Translations under genes and position numbers: made by a program
NCBI GenBank assembly: GCA_029863605.1
Contig: JAOTVB010000001.1
Span: forward strand, 96,187-160,186
Source of the DNA: Myxococcales bacterium
GTDB lineage: Bacteria; Myxococcota_A; Polyangia; Polyangiales; Houyiibacteriaceae
Length of the DNA stretch: 64,000 nt
Reading direction: 5' to 3'
Shown: positions 25,893-34,841 of the stretch, in pieces
Position numbering within the stretch: the first letter of the stretch is position 1
Layout of the letters: each line of letters starts with the position of its first letter
Notes under the pieces: generated by a model
Seen by the model: the letters and a program-made list of their open reading frames with translations, nothing else
Told to the model about the DNA's origin: nothing
Databases searched by the model: none

Positions 25893-27485
25893 ATGACCCA
25901 AACCGAATTCGAACGACGGCGCACGTTTGCGATTATCTCGCACCCGGACGCAGGAAAGACGACGTTGACCGAGAAGCTCCTGCTTTACGGTGGCGCCATC
26001 CATGCGGCCGGCGCGGTCAAATCGCGCAAAGCCAAGCGCTCGGCGGTGAGCGACTGGATGGCGCTAGAGAAGCAGCGTGGCATTTCCGTCACGACTTCGG
26101 TCCTACAGTTCGAGTACGACGACGTGCATTGGAATCTCCTCGACACGCCTGGCCACAACGACTTCAGCGAGGACACGTATCGGACGCTGATGGCGGCCGA
26201 TTGTGGGGTCATGATTCTCGATGCAGCCAAGGGCGTCGAGCCCCAGACCCGAAAGTTGTTTCACGTATGCCGCCTGCGGCATACGCCCGTCGTCACCTTC
26301 ATCAACAAGATGGACCGTCCGGCGCGGGACGCGTTCGGGCTCATGAGTCAGGTCGAGGAAGTGCTTGGGATCAACACGTTCCCCTTCACGTGGCCCATCG
26401 GGAGCGGGGATCTTTTTCAGGGGGTCTACGACCGCATCCACAAGTTGGTGATTCGGTTTGAACGCTCCGCAGAGGGCCAGTCGAAGCGGGCGGAGATGAA
26501 GGTGACCGGGCTCGACGATCCTGAGCTCGATTCGCTGCTCGGCGAGGAAGCGGCCACGACACTTCGCGAGGAGGTCGACCTGCTCGACGGCGCGGGGGAG
26601 GAATGGGACGAACAGAGGTTCTTGGCGGGCGAAATCACGCCGGTCTTTTTTGGAAGCGCCCTGACCAACTTCGGAGTCGAGCCCTTCCTTCACTCGTTCA
26701 AGGGGCTTTGTCCCCCTCCAGGGCCGCGCCAAGCTGCGGGGGAGGTGAGCGTCAATCCTGCCGACGATCGTTTCACCGCGTTCGTGTTCAAAGTCCAGGC
26801 CAACATGGACCCTTCGCACCGAGATCGCATCGCATTCGCGCGGATCTGCTCGGGGCGCTTCGAGGGCGGGATGCGCGTGCATCACTATCGGCTCGGGAAG
26901 GCGGTTCGCCTCAACAGGGCCGAGCAGTTCTTCGCGCAAGAGCGGGAGAGCGTTCTGGAAGCGTACGCCGGCGACATCGTGGGGCTCTACGACCCCGGAC
27001 TCTTTCGTATCGGTGACACCCTTTCTACGGAAGGGCCGATGAGCTTCGATGCCGTGCCACGATTTTCGCCGGAGCACTTCGCCCGATTGCAGTTGCTCGA
27101 TCCTCTCAAACGCAAGCAGCTCCAAAAGGGCATCCGAGAGCTCTCGGAGGAAGGGACTGTTCAGTTGTTCACCGAGCCGGGACGAGAGAAGGATCCGGTA
27201 TGCGGCGTCGTGGGACGGCTCCAATTCGACGTGCTGATCTTCCGACTCGAGCACGAATATGGTGCGAAGGTCAGCTTCGACATTCTGCCCTACCACCATG
27301 CTCGCTGGGTGGATGGGGTAGGCGGGTGTGACGAACTGAAGGCGCGCCGGATCCCCATGGCGGTGGAGGATCGAGACAACCGTCCCGTAGCGCTTTTCCG
27401 CGACGAATGGGAGCTCCACAGGGCCGCGCGCGACAACCAGGGCTGGACGTTTCACGAGACGGCCCCGATAGTCGCCGCAGCTTGA
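25893..27485 (+). CDS. prfC: Peptide chain release factor 3
   Basis: Translational GTPase of 530 residues. The G1 motif ISHPDAGKTT is at residues 15-24, G3 (DTPGHNDFSED) and G4 (NKMDRPARD) follow, then the RF3-specific domains with VAGVRFQ-like and FSPEHFARLQLLDPLKRKQLQKG segments. RF3 removes RF1/RF2 from the ribosome after termination. A housekeeping gene, normal length. It is divergent from pip, with 72 bases between the start codons. Confidence 0.96.
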   Translation: MTQTEFERRRTFAIISHPDAGKTTLTEKLLLYGGAIHAAGAVKSRKAKRSAVSDWMALEKQRGISVTTSVLQFEYDDVHWNLLDTPGHNDFSEDTYRTLMAADCGVMILDAAKGVEPQTRKLFHVCRLRHTPVVTFINKMDRPARDAFGLMSQVEEVLGINTFPFTWPIGSGDLFQGVYDRIHKLVIRFERSAEGQSKRAEMKVTGLDDPELDSLLGEEAATTLREEVDLLDGAGEEWDEQRFLAGEITPVFFGSALTNFGVEPFLHSFKGLCPPPGPRQAAGEVSVNPADDRFTAFVFKVQANMDPSHRDRIAFARICSGRFEGGMRVHHYRLGKAVRLNRAEQFFAQERESVLEAYAGDIVGLYDPGLFRIGDTLSTEGPMSFDAVPRFSPEHFARLQLLDPLKRKQLQKGIRELSEEGTVQLFTEPGREKDPVCGVVGRLQFDVLIFRLEHEYGAKVSFDILPYHHARWVDGVGGCDELKARRIPMAVEDRDNRPVALFRDEWELHRAARDNQGWTFHETAPIVAAA

Positions 27486-27549
27486 ATAGCGGGGAAGTAA
27501 CCCACGTCCTAGAATGTCGTAGAGAGATTAGAGCGAGGAGAAGAGGGGC

Positions 27550-28173
27550 ATGATTCACAAGACGAGCAAGGTCGCGTTGATCTTGGCAGTTTGTTTGGTC
27601 ACACCAGCGATCTCACAAGCCGACGCTGCCAAGTTTCAAGTCCGCAAAGGCAACGCGACCTTCGTGTCGGATGCGCCGCTCGAGACGATGGAGGGGACCA
27701 CCTCGAAGGTAACCGGGACCGTGACATTCGACCCGACCGACCTCTCGACGACGAAAGGCACCTTCAAAGCGCCTGTTGTCTCGATGCGAACCGGCAACGA
27801 CCTGCGCGATGAGCATCTCCAAAGCGATAGCTGGCTCGACGCAAAGAAAAACCCGCACATCGTCTTCGAGATCGTGGAGGTAAGCGGGGTAGAGGCACTC
27901 AAGCCCAAAAAGAGCCACAAGGTCAAGGTGAAGGGGAAGTTCACCGCACATGGGATAACGAAAATCGTCGATGCCAAGGGAACCGTGAAATGGACTCCGG
28001 TAGACGGAGGCAAGGACGACCTCCGCATCAAGGCCAACTTCACGGCCATACTCGAAGATCACGACGTATCGGTGCCGTCGATCGTGCGCTTGAAGGTCGC
28101 TAACGAGATAGCCGTGTCGGTCGATCTCCAAGCGACGGCCGACAGCGCGTCAACACAAAGCGCGTCGCGCTAG
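27550..28173 (+). CDS. YceI family periplasmic lipocalin-like protein
   Basis: A 207-residue secreted protein with a clear signal peptide (VALILAVCLVTPAISQADA). The mature part holds FKAPVVSMRTGNDLRDEHLQSDSWLDAKKNPHIVFE, the classical YceI signature, and KFTAHGITK. The family forms a lipocalin-type barrel that binds isoprenoids or amphipathic lipids. It ends with four bases of overlap with the convergent M3 peptidase. A GAGGAGAAGAGG stretch precedes the start. Confidence 0.94.
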   Translation: MIHKTSKVALILAVCLVTPAISQADAAKFQVRKGNATFVSDAPLETMEGTTSKVTGTVTFDPTDLSTTKGTFKAPVVSMRTGNDLRDEHLQSDSWLDAKKNPHIVFEIVEVSGVEALKPKKSHKVKVKGKFTAHGITKIVDAKGTVKWTPVDGGKDDLRIKANFTAILEDHDVSVPSIVRLKVANEIAVSVDLQATADSASTQSASR

Positions 28174-30197
28174 AGCAAGCCGGCGCGTTCGAGCAGCGGC
28201 TCCAGCTCGGGGCCTCGGCCCATGAAATCCTCGTAGAGCTTGCCAGCCTCGTCGCTGTTCCCCTTCGCCAAGATCGTCTCACGAAATGCGCGGCCAACGT
28301 CGGGGTTGGTGATGCCCTCCTTCTTGAACCGCGTAAATGCATCGGCGTCGAGGACTTCGGCCCACTTGTAGCTGTAGTAACCCGCCGCGTAGCCGATGGG
28401 GTGCCCAAAGACGTGGCCGAAGCCAGCGAGCATCCCGTAGTCGTCCGGGAGCTCTGCTGCCAAGTGCGGCTGAAGAATCTCCCGCGCGTAAGACATCACG
28501 TCCCCGCCACTCCCTGGGTCGTAGTCACGATGGAGCGCGAGGTCGACGGTGGCGAACCCTAGCTGGCGCATTTGTGCGTTGGCTGCGCGATAGGTTCGGG
28601 CACGAATCATCTTCTGGTAGAGCTCATCTGGGATGGGTTCACCCGTCTCGTAGTGCGTGGCGAACAAGTCGAGCCCGCTTCGCTCCCAGCACCAGTTTTC
28701 CATGATCTGGGAAGGGAGCTCGACGAAATCCCACGCGACGTTGGTCCCGGCCAAGCTCCGTACGCTCACCCGGCTCAAACAGTGGTGAAGCAAATGGCCG
28801 AATTCGTGAAAGAGGGTTTCGACCTCGCGGTGGGTCAAAAGCGCTGGCTTCCCACCGACCGGCGGGTTCACGTTGGCGCAGAACAAACCGAGGTGTGGAG
28901 ATGTGCTGCCCGGTCGATGCGCCGCGGCGATGAGACCGTTCATCCAAGCTCCTCCCCGCTTGTTTTCTCGGGGGAACAGGTCGACGTAGAAGGCTGCGAT
29001 CATCGTGCCGTCGGCGTCTTCGATCGCATATGTCTTCACCGCATCGTCCCACGTTGCCGCTTCGCGTTCGATTATCCGAATGTCGTAGAGGGCCTGGGCA
29101 GTCGCAAAGAGGCCGTCGAGCACCCGGTCGAGTGGGAAATACGGCCGGAGCTGTTCTTCGTTGAAGTCGTACTCGTCTTGTCTCTGTTTTTCGGCGTAGT
29201 ACGCAAGGTCCCACAGTTGGATTGGAGCCGCGCTGGCGCCTTCGATCCTGCGTCGGTACTTCGCGAGCACGTCGTTCTCCCGATCGAATGCCGCTTGGGT
29301 CTTCTTGCGTAGGTCGTCGATGAACGCTTGCGCCCTGTCACCCGTCTTGGCCATGCGGTCCTCGGTGACGAGGTCCGAGAAGTCGGCGTAACCCAAGAGT
29401 CGTGCTTTTTCGTTGCGCAGCTCGAGAATGCGCTCGATGATCGGGCGGTTGTCGTGGTCTCCTGCAATTGCGCGGGTGTTGTACGCTCGCCAAACCTGCT
29501 TGCGGATCTCGGCGTCGTCGAGGTACGTGAGCAGCGGGATCAGGCTCGGCGCTTGCAAAGTGAACCGCCAGCCCTCGAGGCCTTTGGCGCGTGCGTTTTC
29601 TGCCGCCGCGAGCTTGGCGGTCGCCGGCAGGCCCTCGAGCTTGGCTTCATCGGCAATCACCAGCTCGAACGCATTGGTCTCGTCGAGCACGTTCTGCGAA
29701 AATTCGGTGGTGAGCTTCGTGAGATCGACCTCGAGCGCTTTGAGCTTCGCTTTGTCTTTCGGGGCGAGCTCCGCCCCGTGCCGCCGAAAGTCGTCGAGAG
29801 TCTTTTTCAAAAATCGCGCTTCCGTCGGCGGCAGGTTCTTTGCTTCGTGGGTGTTGGCAAACGCACGCACCGCCTGGTACAGGCCATCGTTCATGGCGAG
29901 CTCTGACCAGAACGCGCTGACCTTCGGCTGTGTGACGTTATATGCTGCTCGAAGCGCATCGTTGGTGGCTACGCTCTCCAAGTGATCGATGACCGTCATT
30001 GCGAGCTCGAGCCGTTGGGTGGCATCTTCGAGCGCGCCAAGGGTGTTTGCATAGGTGCGTGGTGCAGTGTCTTCGGTGATCGCATCGACCGCGCGCTTCG
30101 ACGCCGCGAGCAGCGTGTCGATCGCAGGCTCTACATGCGTCGCCTCGATCTTGTCGAAAGGGACGTCGAAATCGAGTTGGATCAAAGGATTCTGCAT
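28170..30197 (-). CDS. M3 family oligopeptidase (oligopeptidase A type)
   Basis: Zinc metallopeptidase of 675 residues. The catalytic HEFGH is at 464-468, with the downstream Glu supplied in the NWCWE segment. N-terminal helices and the FPRENKRGGAWM motif fit PrlC/OpdA rather than PepF. It degrades short peptides such as signal-peptide remnants in the cytoplasm. The upstream maoC-like gene is divergent; no promoter is obvious in the 110-base gap. The start MQNPLIQLDFDVPFDKI is normal. Confidence 0.95.
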   Translation of the reverse strand: MQNPLIQLDFDVPFDKIEATHVEPAIDTLLAASKRAVDAITEDTAPRTYANTLGALEDATQRLELAMTVIDHLESVATNDALRAAYNVTQPKVSAFWSELAMNDGLYQAVRAFANTHEAKNLPPTEARFLKKTLDDFRRHGAELAPKDKAKLKALEVDLTKLTTEFSQNVLDETNAFELVIADEAKLEGLPATAKLAAAENARAKGLEGWRFTLQAPSLIPLLTYLDDAEIRKQVWRAYNTRAIAGDHDNRPIIERILELRNEKARLLGYADFSDLVTEDRMAKTGDRAQAFIDDLRKKTQAAFDRENDVLAKYRRRIEGASAAPIQLWDLAYYAEKQRQDEYDFNEEQLRPYFPLDRVLDGLFATAQALYDIRIIEREAATWDDAVKTYAIEDADGTMIAAFYVDLFPRENKRGGAWMNGLIAAAHRPGSTSPHLGLFCANVNPPVGGKPALLTHREVETLFHEFGHLLHHCLSRVSVRSLAGTNVAWDFVELPSQIMENWCWERSGLDLFATHYETGEPIPDELYQKMIRARTYRAANAQMRQLGFATVDLALHRDYDPGSGGDVMSYAREILQPHLAAELPDDYGMLAGFGHVFGHPIGYAAGYYSYKWAEVLDADAFTRFKKEGITNPDVGRAFRETILAKGNSDEAGKLYEDFMGRGPELEPLLERAGLL

Positions 30198-30307
30198 GAC
30201 GCAAGCCTAGCAGTGCCCGCCTGGTTTGCGCCGTTCTTTGCCGAATGGTAGAGGGCCTATTTCTGGACGGTAGGGGTCGCACCGTACTGACCACGAGGAG
30301 AATCAAT

Positions 30308-31210
30308 ATGGCGGTACCCACGCGTTACATCCTCCACCAGGGGCCGGTGATCGGGGCGATTGCACGTGCCGCTTGGGTTGCGGCGAAGAGCGCCTCGGGC
30401 CAAGCCAACCGCCCCCCGACCGAGATCCCCGGCCCAGAAATTTCGGCGACAATTTCACCGCGTCCCAAGGATCTCGTTCGCGACTACGTCCGACACGTCG
30501 GTGGCGACCCGAACGCCTACCGGGGCCAAGTTCCAGCGCACTTGTTTCCCCAGTGGATTTTTCCTTTGCAGTCCCGGGGGCTCGAAGGCATTCAGTACCC
30601 GATTCAGCGGGTTCTCAACGGCGGGTGCAGGCTCGAGATGAACGCACCCCTGCCCCTCGACGAACCGTTCGAGGCGACCGTGCGGCTCGAGGAGATAGAC
30701 GACAATGGACGCCGTGCGGTAGTCCATCAGCGCGCGGTCACCGGGACCTCGCATGACCCGGAAGCGGTCGTGTCCCACGTCTACGGCATCATTCCTCTCG
30801 GTGGGGGCGACAAGGACAAGTCGGCCGAGCGCAAAGACGATCGGCCGCGCGTCCCCAACGAGGTTAGGGAGCTCGCACGTTGGGACATCGGCTCGAAGGC
30901 AGGTTTCGAGTTTGCGAAACTGACCGGCGACTTCAACCCGATCCATTGGGTCCGTCCCGCGGCACGTGCCGCTGGCTTCAAAAACGTCATCCTTCACGGC
31001 TTCGCGACGATGGCGCGTGCCGTCGAAGGGCTAAACCAGGCCCTGTTCGCTGGTGACGTGAGTAAGCTCGCCGTGATCGATGTGAAGTTTACGCGACCTC
31101 TCGTGCTTCCTGCCCAAGTGGGCCTTTACATCGAGGGCGATCGCGTCTTCGTCGGGGATGCGCCGGGCGGCCCCGCTTATCTGGTTGGAACCTATTCGGT
31201 GAGGAGCTGA
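30308..31210 (+). CDS. MaoC-like (R)-hydratase/dehydratase, HtdX-like
   Basis: Double-hotdog protein of 300 residues. The C-terminal half carries the hydratase-2 motif FAKLTGDFNPIHWVRPAARAAGFKNVILHG with the Asp-x4-His pair. The N-terminal hotdog is catalytically silent. This is the layout of mycobacterial HtdX, which hydrates/dehydrates (R)-3-hydroxyacyl thioesters. Start 30308 is set by a CGAGGAGAA site; the longer frame is not supported. It is the first gene of an eight-gene run, followed after six bases by the FabG4-like gene and then a thiolase, the same order as the htdX-fabG4-fadA2 locus of Mycobacterium. Confidence 0.85.
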   Translation: MAVPTRYILHQGPVIGAIARAAWVAAKSASGQANRPPTEIPGPEISATISPRPKDLVRDYVRHVGGDPNAYRGQVPAHLFPQWIFPLQSRGLEGIQYPIQRVLNGGCRLEMNAPLPLDEPFEATVRLEEIDDNGRRAVVHQRAVTGTSHDPEAVVSHVYGIIPLGGGDKDKSAERKDDRPRVPNEVRELARWDIGSKAGFEFAKLTGDFNPIHWVRPAARAAGFKNVILHGFATMARAVEGLNQALFAGDVSKLAVIDVKFTRPLVLPAQVGLYIEGDRVFVGDAPGGPAYLVGTYSVRS

Positions 31211-31216
31211 GAGCGC

Positions 31217-32641
31217 ATGTCCGATCTTTTGCTCGAGAATGAGCAGGCACGAAGAATCATCAAGACGTTGGGGCTGCCGATCCCGGTGCCCGAGCGCCTT
31301 GCACGCACGAAGAGCCCCTACGAAGAGCGACCGCTCGAGGACAAACGGGTCCTCGTTGGCGGCCGCGGGGAGCTCCAAGACGTGCTCGCGCAAACGCTCA
31401 CGAAGGCGGGAGCCAATCCGTGGGTCGTCGGGGAGACCGACTCGGTGTTGAAGCCCTATCTGGCGCCCGGAGAGGCTTGGGCCCGGCCGCCGACCCGTGT
31501 TGCGCCTGGCGACGCTCCCGAAGGGGAGCGGATCGATGCAATAGTGTTCGACGGCTCCGGGCTTCAATCGCCCGACGATCTAAGAGAGCTCTACGACGTC
31601 ATCCACCCTTGGATCCGTCGCCTGAACCGTTCCGGTCGCGTCGTGGTCGTCGGGCGACCGGCAAGCGACGCGAAGAAAGCGGGTCGCGCCGCAACCCGGG
31701 CGGGAATGGAGGGCTTCACGCGGAGCGTCGCCAAGGAGATCGGCGGTAACGGCTCCACGGCAAACAGCGTATTCGTCGAAGAGGGCGCCGAGGGCCGACT
31801 CGGTCCGGTGCTTCGCTTCCTTCTCTCGCCGCGGTCAGCATTCGTCAGCTGTCAGCCTTTTCACGTCGGCAAGCTAGCCAAGGGCGAAGACGCGCCCGAA
31901 ACCCAACCGCTCGAAGGAAAGGTCGCTTTGGTCACAGGGGCAGCGCGCGGCATCGGCGAGGCTACAGCCGAGCTCATGGCGGCGGAGGGGGCGCACGTCG
32001 TCTGCCTCGATCGGCCCGCAGACGACGGTCCGTGTAGTGAGGTCGCTCGGCGCATCGGCGGTTCGGCGCTTCTGGTCGACATCACCGACGAAGACGCACC
32101 CGGGCGCATCGCGGGAGAGCTCCGGGAGAAGTTCGGCGGCGTCGATATCGTCGTCCACAACGCGGGGGTCACGCGAGACAAGACCCTCGCACGCATGGCG
32201 CCGGAAGCTTGGGAAATGGCGGTCGACATCAACCTAGGGGCGGTCGTTCGCATCACCGACCGGCTCCTGTCCGATGACCTCCTGCGACCGGGTGGGCGCG
32301 TCATTTGCCTCTCGTCGGTGTCTGGCATCGCCGGCAATCGCGGTCAGACCAACTATTCGGCAAGCAAGGCTGGGATTGTCGGCTTCGTCGAGGCCCTAGC
32401 GCCACAGTTGGCAAAGCGCGGGATCACCGTCAACGCGATCGCTCCCGGTTTCATCGAGACCCGCCTCACGTCGGCAATGCCGGTTGCGATCCGAGAGGCC
32501 GCGCGTCGCTTGTGCGCCGTCGCACAAGGCGGCAAGCCCGAAGACGTGGGCCAAACCATCACCTTTCTGGCGACGCCCGGCGCCGTAGGCCTCACTGGTC
32601 AAACGGTTCGCGTCTGCGGTGGCGCCTTGGTAGGAGCGTAG
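31217..32641 (+). CDS. High-molecular-weight 3-oxoacyl reductase (FabG4-like)
   Basis: The 474-residue protein has an N-terminal flavodoxin-like, catalytically silent half of about 225 residues, then a full SDR domain with TGAARGIG (240-247), NAG (near 315), Ser367 in LSSVSG and Tyr380/Lys384 in YSASK. This two-part arrangement is diagnostic of FabG4/HMwFabG enzymes (Rv0242c), which reduce 3-oxoacyl-CoA. It is second in the maoC-fabG4-thiolase run, two bases from the thiolase start, so the three likely act on the same acyl chain. Confidence 0.93.
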   Translation: MSDLLLENEQARRIIKTLGLPIPVPERLARTKSPYEERPLEDKRVLVGGRGELQDVLAQTLTKAGANPWVVGETDSVLKPYLAPGEAWARPPTRVAPGDAPEGERIDAIVFDGSGLQSPDDLRELYDVIHPWIRRLNRSGRVVVVGRPASDAKKAGRAATRAGMEGFTRSVAKEIGGNGSTANSVFVEEGAEGRLGPVLRFLLSPRSAFVSCQPFHVGKLAKGEDAPETQPLEGKVALVTGAARGIGEATAELMAAEGAHVVCLDRPADDGPCSEVARRIGGSALLVDITDEDAPGRIAGELREKFGGVDIVVHNAGVTRDKTLARMAPEAWEMAVDINLGAVVRITDRLLSDDLLRPGGRVICLSSVSGIAGNRGQTNYSASKAGIVGFVEALAPQLAKRGITVNAIAPGFIETRLTSAMPVAIREAARRLCAVAQGGKPEDVGQTITFLATPGAVGLTGQTVRVCGGALVGA

Positions 32642-32643
32642 CC

Positions 32644-33954
32644 ATGACGAAAAAGAAGAACGGTTGGGGAAAAAAGCAGCGAGCCGTAATCGTAGGCGGC
32701 GTTCGCACACCTTTCGTCAAAGCCTTTGGCCAGTTCCTCAAGTTGGACTCGATCGACCTCGCCGACGCCGCCGTCAAAGCGCTTCTCGATCGCACCGAAA
32801 TCCCCCACGAAGATATCGACAGCATCGTCTGGGGCGGCGTGATTTTTCCGTCGCTCGCGCCCAACATTGCACGCGAGGTGGCATTGGACCTGCGCTTGCC
32901 GCCTGGCGTCGAGGGCATGACGTGCACTCGCGCATGTGCGACGGGGCTTCAGGCCGTCACTCTAGCCGCGGCCGCGATCGAGCGTGGCGAAGCCGATGTC
33001 ATCATTGCGGGAGGTTCCGACTCGACGAGCAGCGCGCCTCTGAATCTTCCGCAGAAAGCGGTGCACGCCCTGGCGCCGCTCGCGTTTGGCAAGGCGGCTT
33101 CTCCTTCGGACTATCTACAGGTGCTCGCGCAAATGATGCCGATCACCGACATTCTTCCCAAGATGCCAAAAATCGCAGAACGCACGACGGGTCAAGTCAT
33201 GGGTGAGTCTGCCGAGGAGATGGCGCGTCGCAACGAGATCACCCGCGAGGCGCAGGACCATTTTGCAGCGCGTTCCCATCATCGCGCGGCCGCGGCGATC
33301 AGCTCGGGACGCTTCGACGACGAAATCACGTCGGTAGAGGCCTCGGATGGCGCGGTCTATACTGACAACATCGTCCGAGGGGACACGAGCTTCGAGAAAC
33401 TGTCGAAGCTGCGACCGGTGTTTGCCAGTGATGGCACGGTCACGGCCGGCAACGCGTCGCCTCTGACTGACGGCGCGGCTGCGGTGCTGGTCATGAGCGA
33501 AACGAAAGCGAGGGCCCTCGGGTACAAACCACTCGCCGCGATTCGCAGCTGGGCATACGTCGGTGTAGACCCTGCCGATCAGCTTCTGATCGGGCCGGCT
33601 TTGGCGATGCCGAAGGCTCTGGACCGCGCTGGGATGCAGCTCAAGGACGCAAGCTTCGTCGACATGCATGAGGCGTTTGCGGCTCAGGTTCTCTCGGTCA
33701 CAAAAGCGCTTGCAAGCAAGGGGTTCGCCGAGGGCCGACTCGGTAAGAGCAAGGCGGTCGGCGAGGTCGACGAGGACACCTTCAACATTCATGGCGGTTC
33801 GATTTCGATCGGGCACCCGTTCGCGGCGACCGGTGCCCGGATGGTGACCACCATGGCCAACGAGCTCGCTCGGACAGGGCAGGAGACCGCCCTTCTCGGG
33901 ATTTGTGCTGCGGGCGGTCTCGGCGCCGCAGCGGTGCTCGAAGCGGTCGCCTGA
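32644..33954 (+). CDS. Acetyl-CoA acetyltransferase / thiolase (FadA2-like)
   Basis: Thiolase of 436 residues. The acyl-binding Cys98 lies in CTRACATG, the HEAFAAQVL motif carries an active His, GHPFAATGAR carries the catalytic His, and GICAAGGLGAA provides the second active Cys. The N-terminal GGVRTPFVKAFG is standard. It condenses or cleaves acyl-CoA chains and closes the cycle with the preceding MaoC and FabG4. The longer frame from 32305 is a reading of the fabG4 gene and is rejected. The following lipoprotein gene starts two bases after its stop. Confidence 0.95.
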   Translation: MTKKKNGWGKKQRAVIVGGVRTPFVKAFGQFLKLDSIDLADAAVKALLDRTEIPHEDIDSIVWGGVIFPSLAPNIAREVALDLRLPPGVEGMTCTRACATGLQAVTLAAAAIERGEADVIIAGGSDSTSSAPLNLPQKAVHALAPLAFGKAASPSDYLQVLAQMMPITDILPKMPKIAERTTGQVMGESAEEMARRNEITREAQDHFAARSHHRAAAAISSGRFDDEITSVEASDGAVYTDNIVRGDTSFEKLSKLRPVFASDGTVTAGNASPLTDGAAAVLVMSETKARALGYKPLAAIRSWAYVGVDPADQLLIGPALAMPKALDRAGMQLKDASFVDMHEAFAAQVLSVTKALASKGFAEGRLGKSKAVGEVDEDTFNIHGGSISIGHPFAATGARMVTTMANELARTGQETALLGICAAGGLGAAAVLEAVA

Positions 33955-33956
33955 GG

Positions 33957-34841
33957 GTGAGGGCAGGGGCAGCACTCGGGCTGGTCCTCCTGCTCGCCGG
34001 TGCGTCTTGCACTGGCAGAAAGAAGCCACCCAGTGGCCCGGGTCCAATCATCTCGTTGGACACCCGGGTCACGGGGCTTTCGGGGCTCACTCGGGACGGG
34101 ACGGGCGCGTTGTGGGCTGTCGGCGAGCTGGGAGACGCCGCGCTGCGCATCGACCCGACGACTTTTGCGGTCGAGCAGTACCCCGTGCTCGGCTGCCCAT
34201 CGAAGACGGACCTCGAAGCGCTTACCTGGATGGGCGACGCGCATTTTGCGGTGGGCACCGAAACCCAGGAAGCAGGGCGCGCCCATGACGCGCTCCTTTA
34301 TGGTCGAATCGAGGGAGGCCGGCTCGTCGTCGGCTCGACCGATACACTCGACTACAGCCTGTGGCGTCTGACGGCATCCGATAACCATGGCATCGAAGGG
34401 CTTTGTCACCTAGATGGCGTTCTGATGTTGGCGACCGAGCTGATCGACCAGCAGCGTGGCCGCCGTTGGGCTCCTGTCGCGATGCTCGACCTCGAGACAC
34501 AAACCTGGACCGCGCACCGCGTCGGCCTCACGAGCAAGACCGGCAAGCTCGCAGCCCTGGGTTGCCGGGTCGTCGACGGCACGGTCGTGGCGATAGCCGT
34601 CGAACGGCACTTTGGTGTCTCTCGTTTGCTCCGCTTCGACATTCCAGAAGGAGCGGACGGCGCTTGGATCGAGCCGAGGATCGTCGCCGATTTATCCAAG
34701 TTGATCGATCCTCTTCCAAACTTCGAGGGGCTCGTCTGGGACGATGACGGCTCGGTCGTCCTGTTGACGGACAACGAGTATAGGGGCGTCGTCCGTGAGC
34801 CGAGTCGTCTGTACTTCATTCCTGCGAGCGCCTTGCAATGA
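33957..34841 (+). CDS. Exported lipoprotein, beta-propeller-like, unknown function
   Basis: The 294-residue protein begins with GTG 33957 and a lipobox LAGASC. The mature part has repeated short beta-strands (SLDTRVTGLSGLTRDGTGALWAVGE, YPVLGCPSKTDLEALTW, NFEGLVWDDDGSVVLLTDNE), resembling the esterase-like-activity-of-phytase or SMP-30-like propeller, but the assignment is tentative. The start leaves no overlap with the thiolase stop (two bases), so it fits an operon. The next gene overlaps its end by four bases. Confidence 0.75.
   Translation: MRAGAALGLVLLLAGASCTGRKKPPSGPGPIISLDTRVTGLSGLTRDGTGALWAVGELGDAALRIDPTTFAVEQYPVLGCPSKTDLEALTWMGDAHFAVGTETQEAGRAHDALLYGRIEGGRLVVGSTDTLDYSLWRLTASDNHGIEGLCHLDGVLMLATELIDQQRGRRWAPVAMLDLETQTWTAHRVGLTSKTGKLAALGCRVVDGTVVAIAVERHFGVSRLLRFDIPEGADGAWIEPRIVADLSKLIDPLPNFEGLVWDDDGSVVLLTDNEYRGVVREPSRLYFIPASALQ

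Noticed and set aside
26103..27455. Long 450-codon minus-strand frame
   Set aside because: It is antisense to prfC; composition is Arg/Glu/His-rich as expected for high-GC shadows and no domain is visible.
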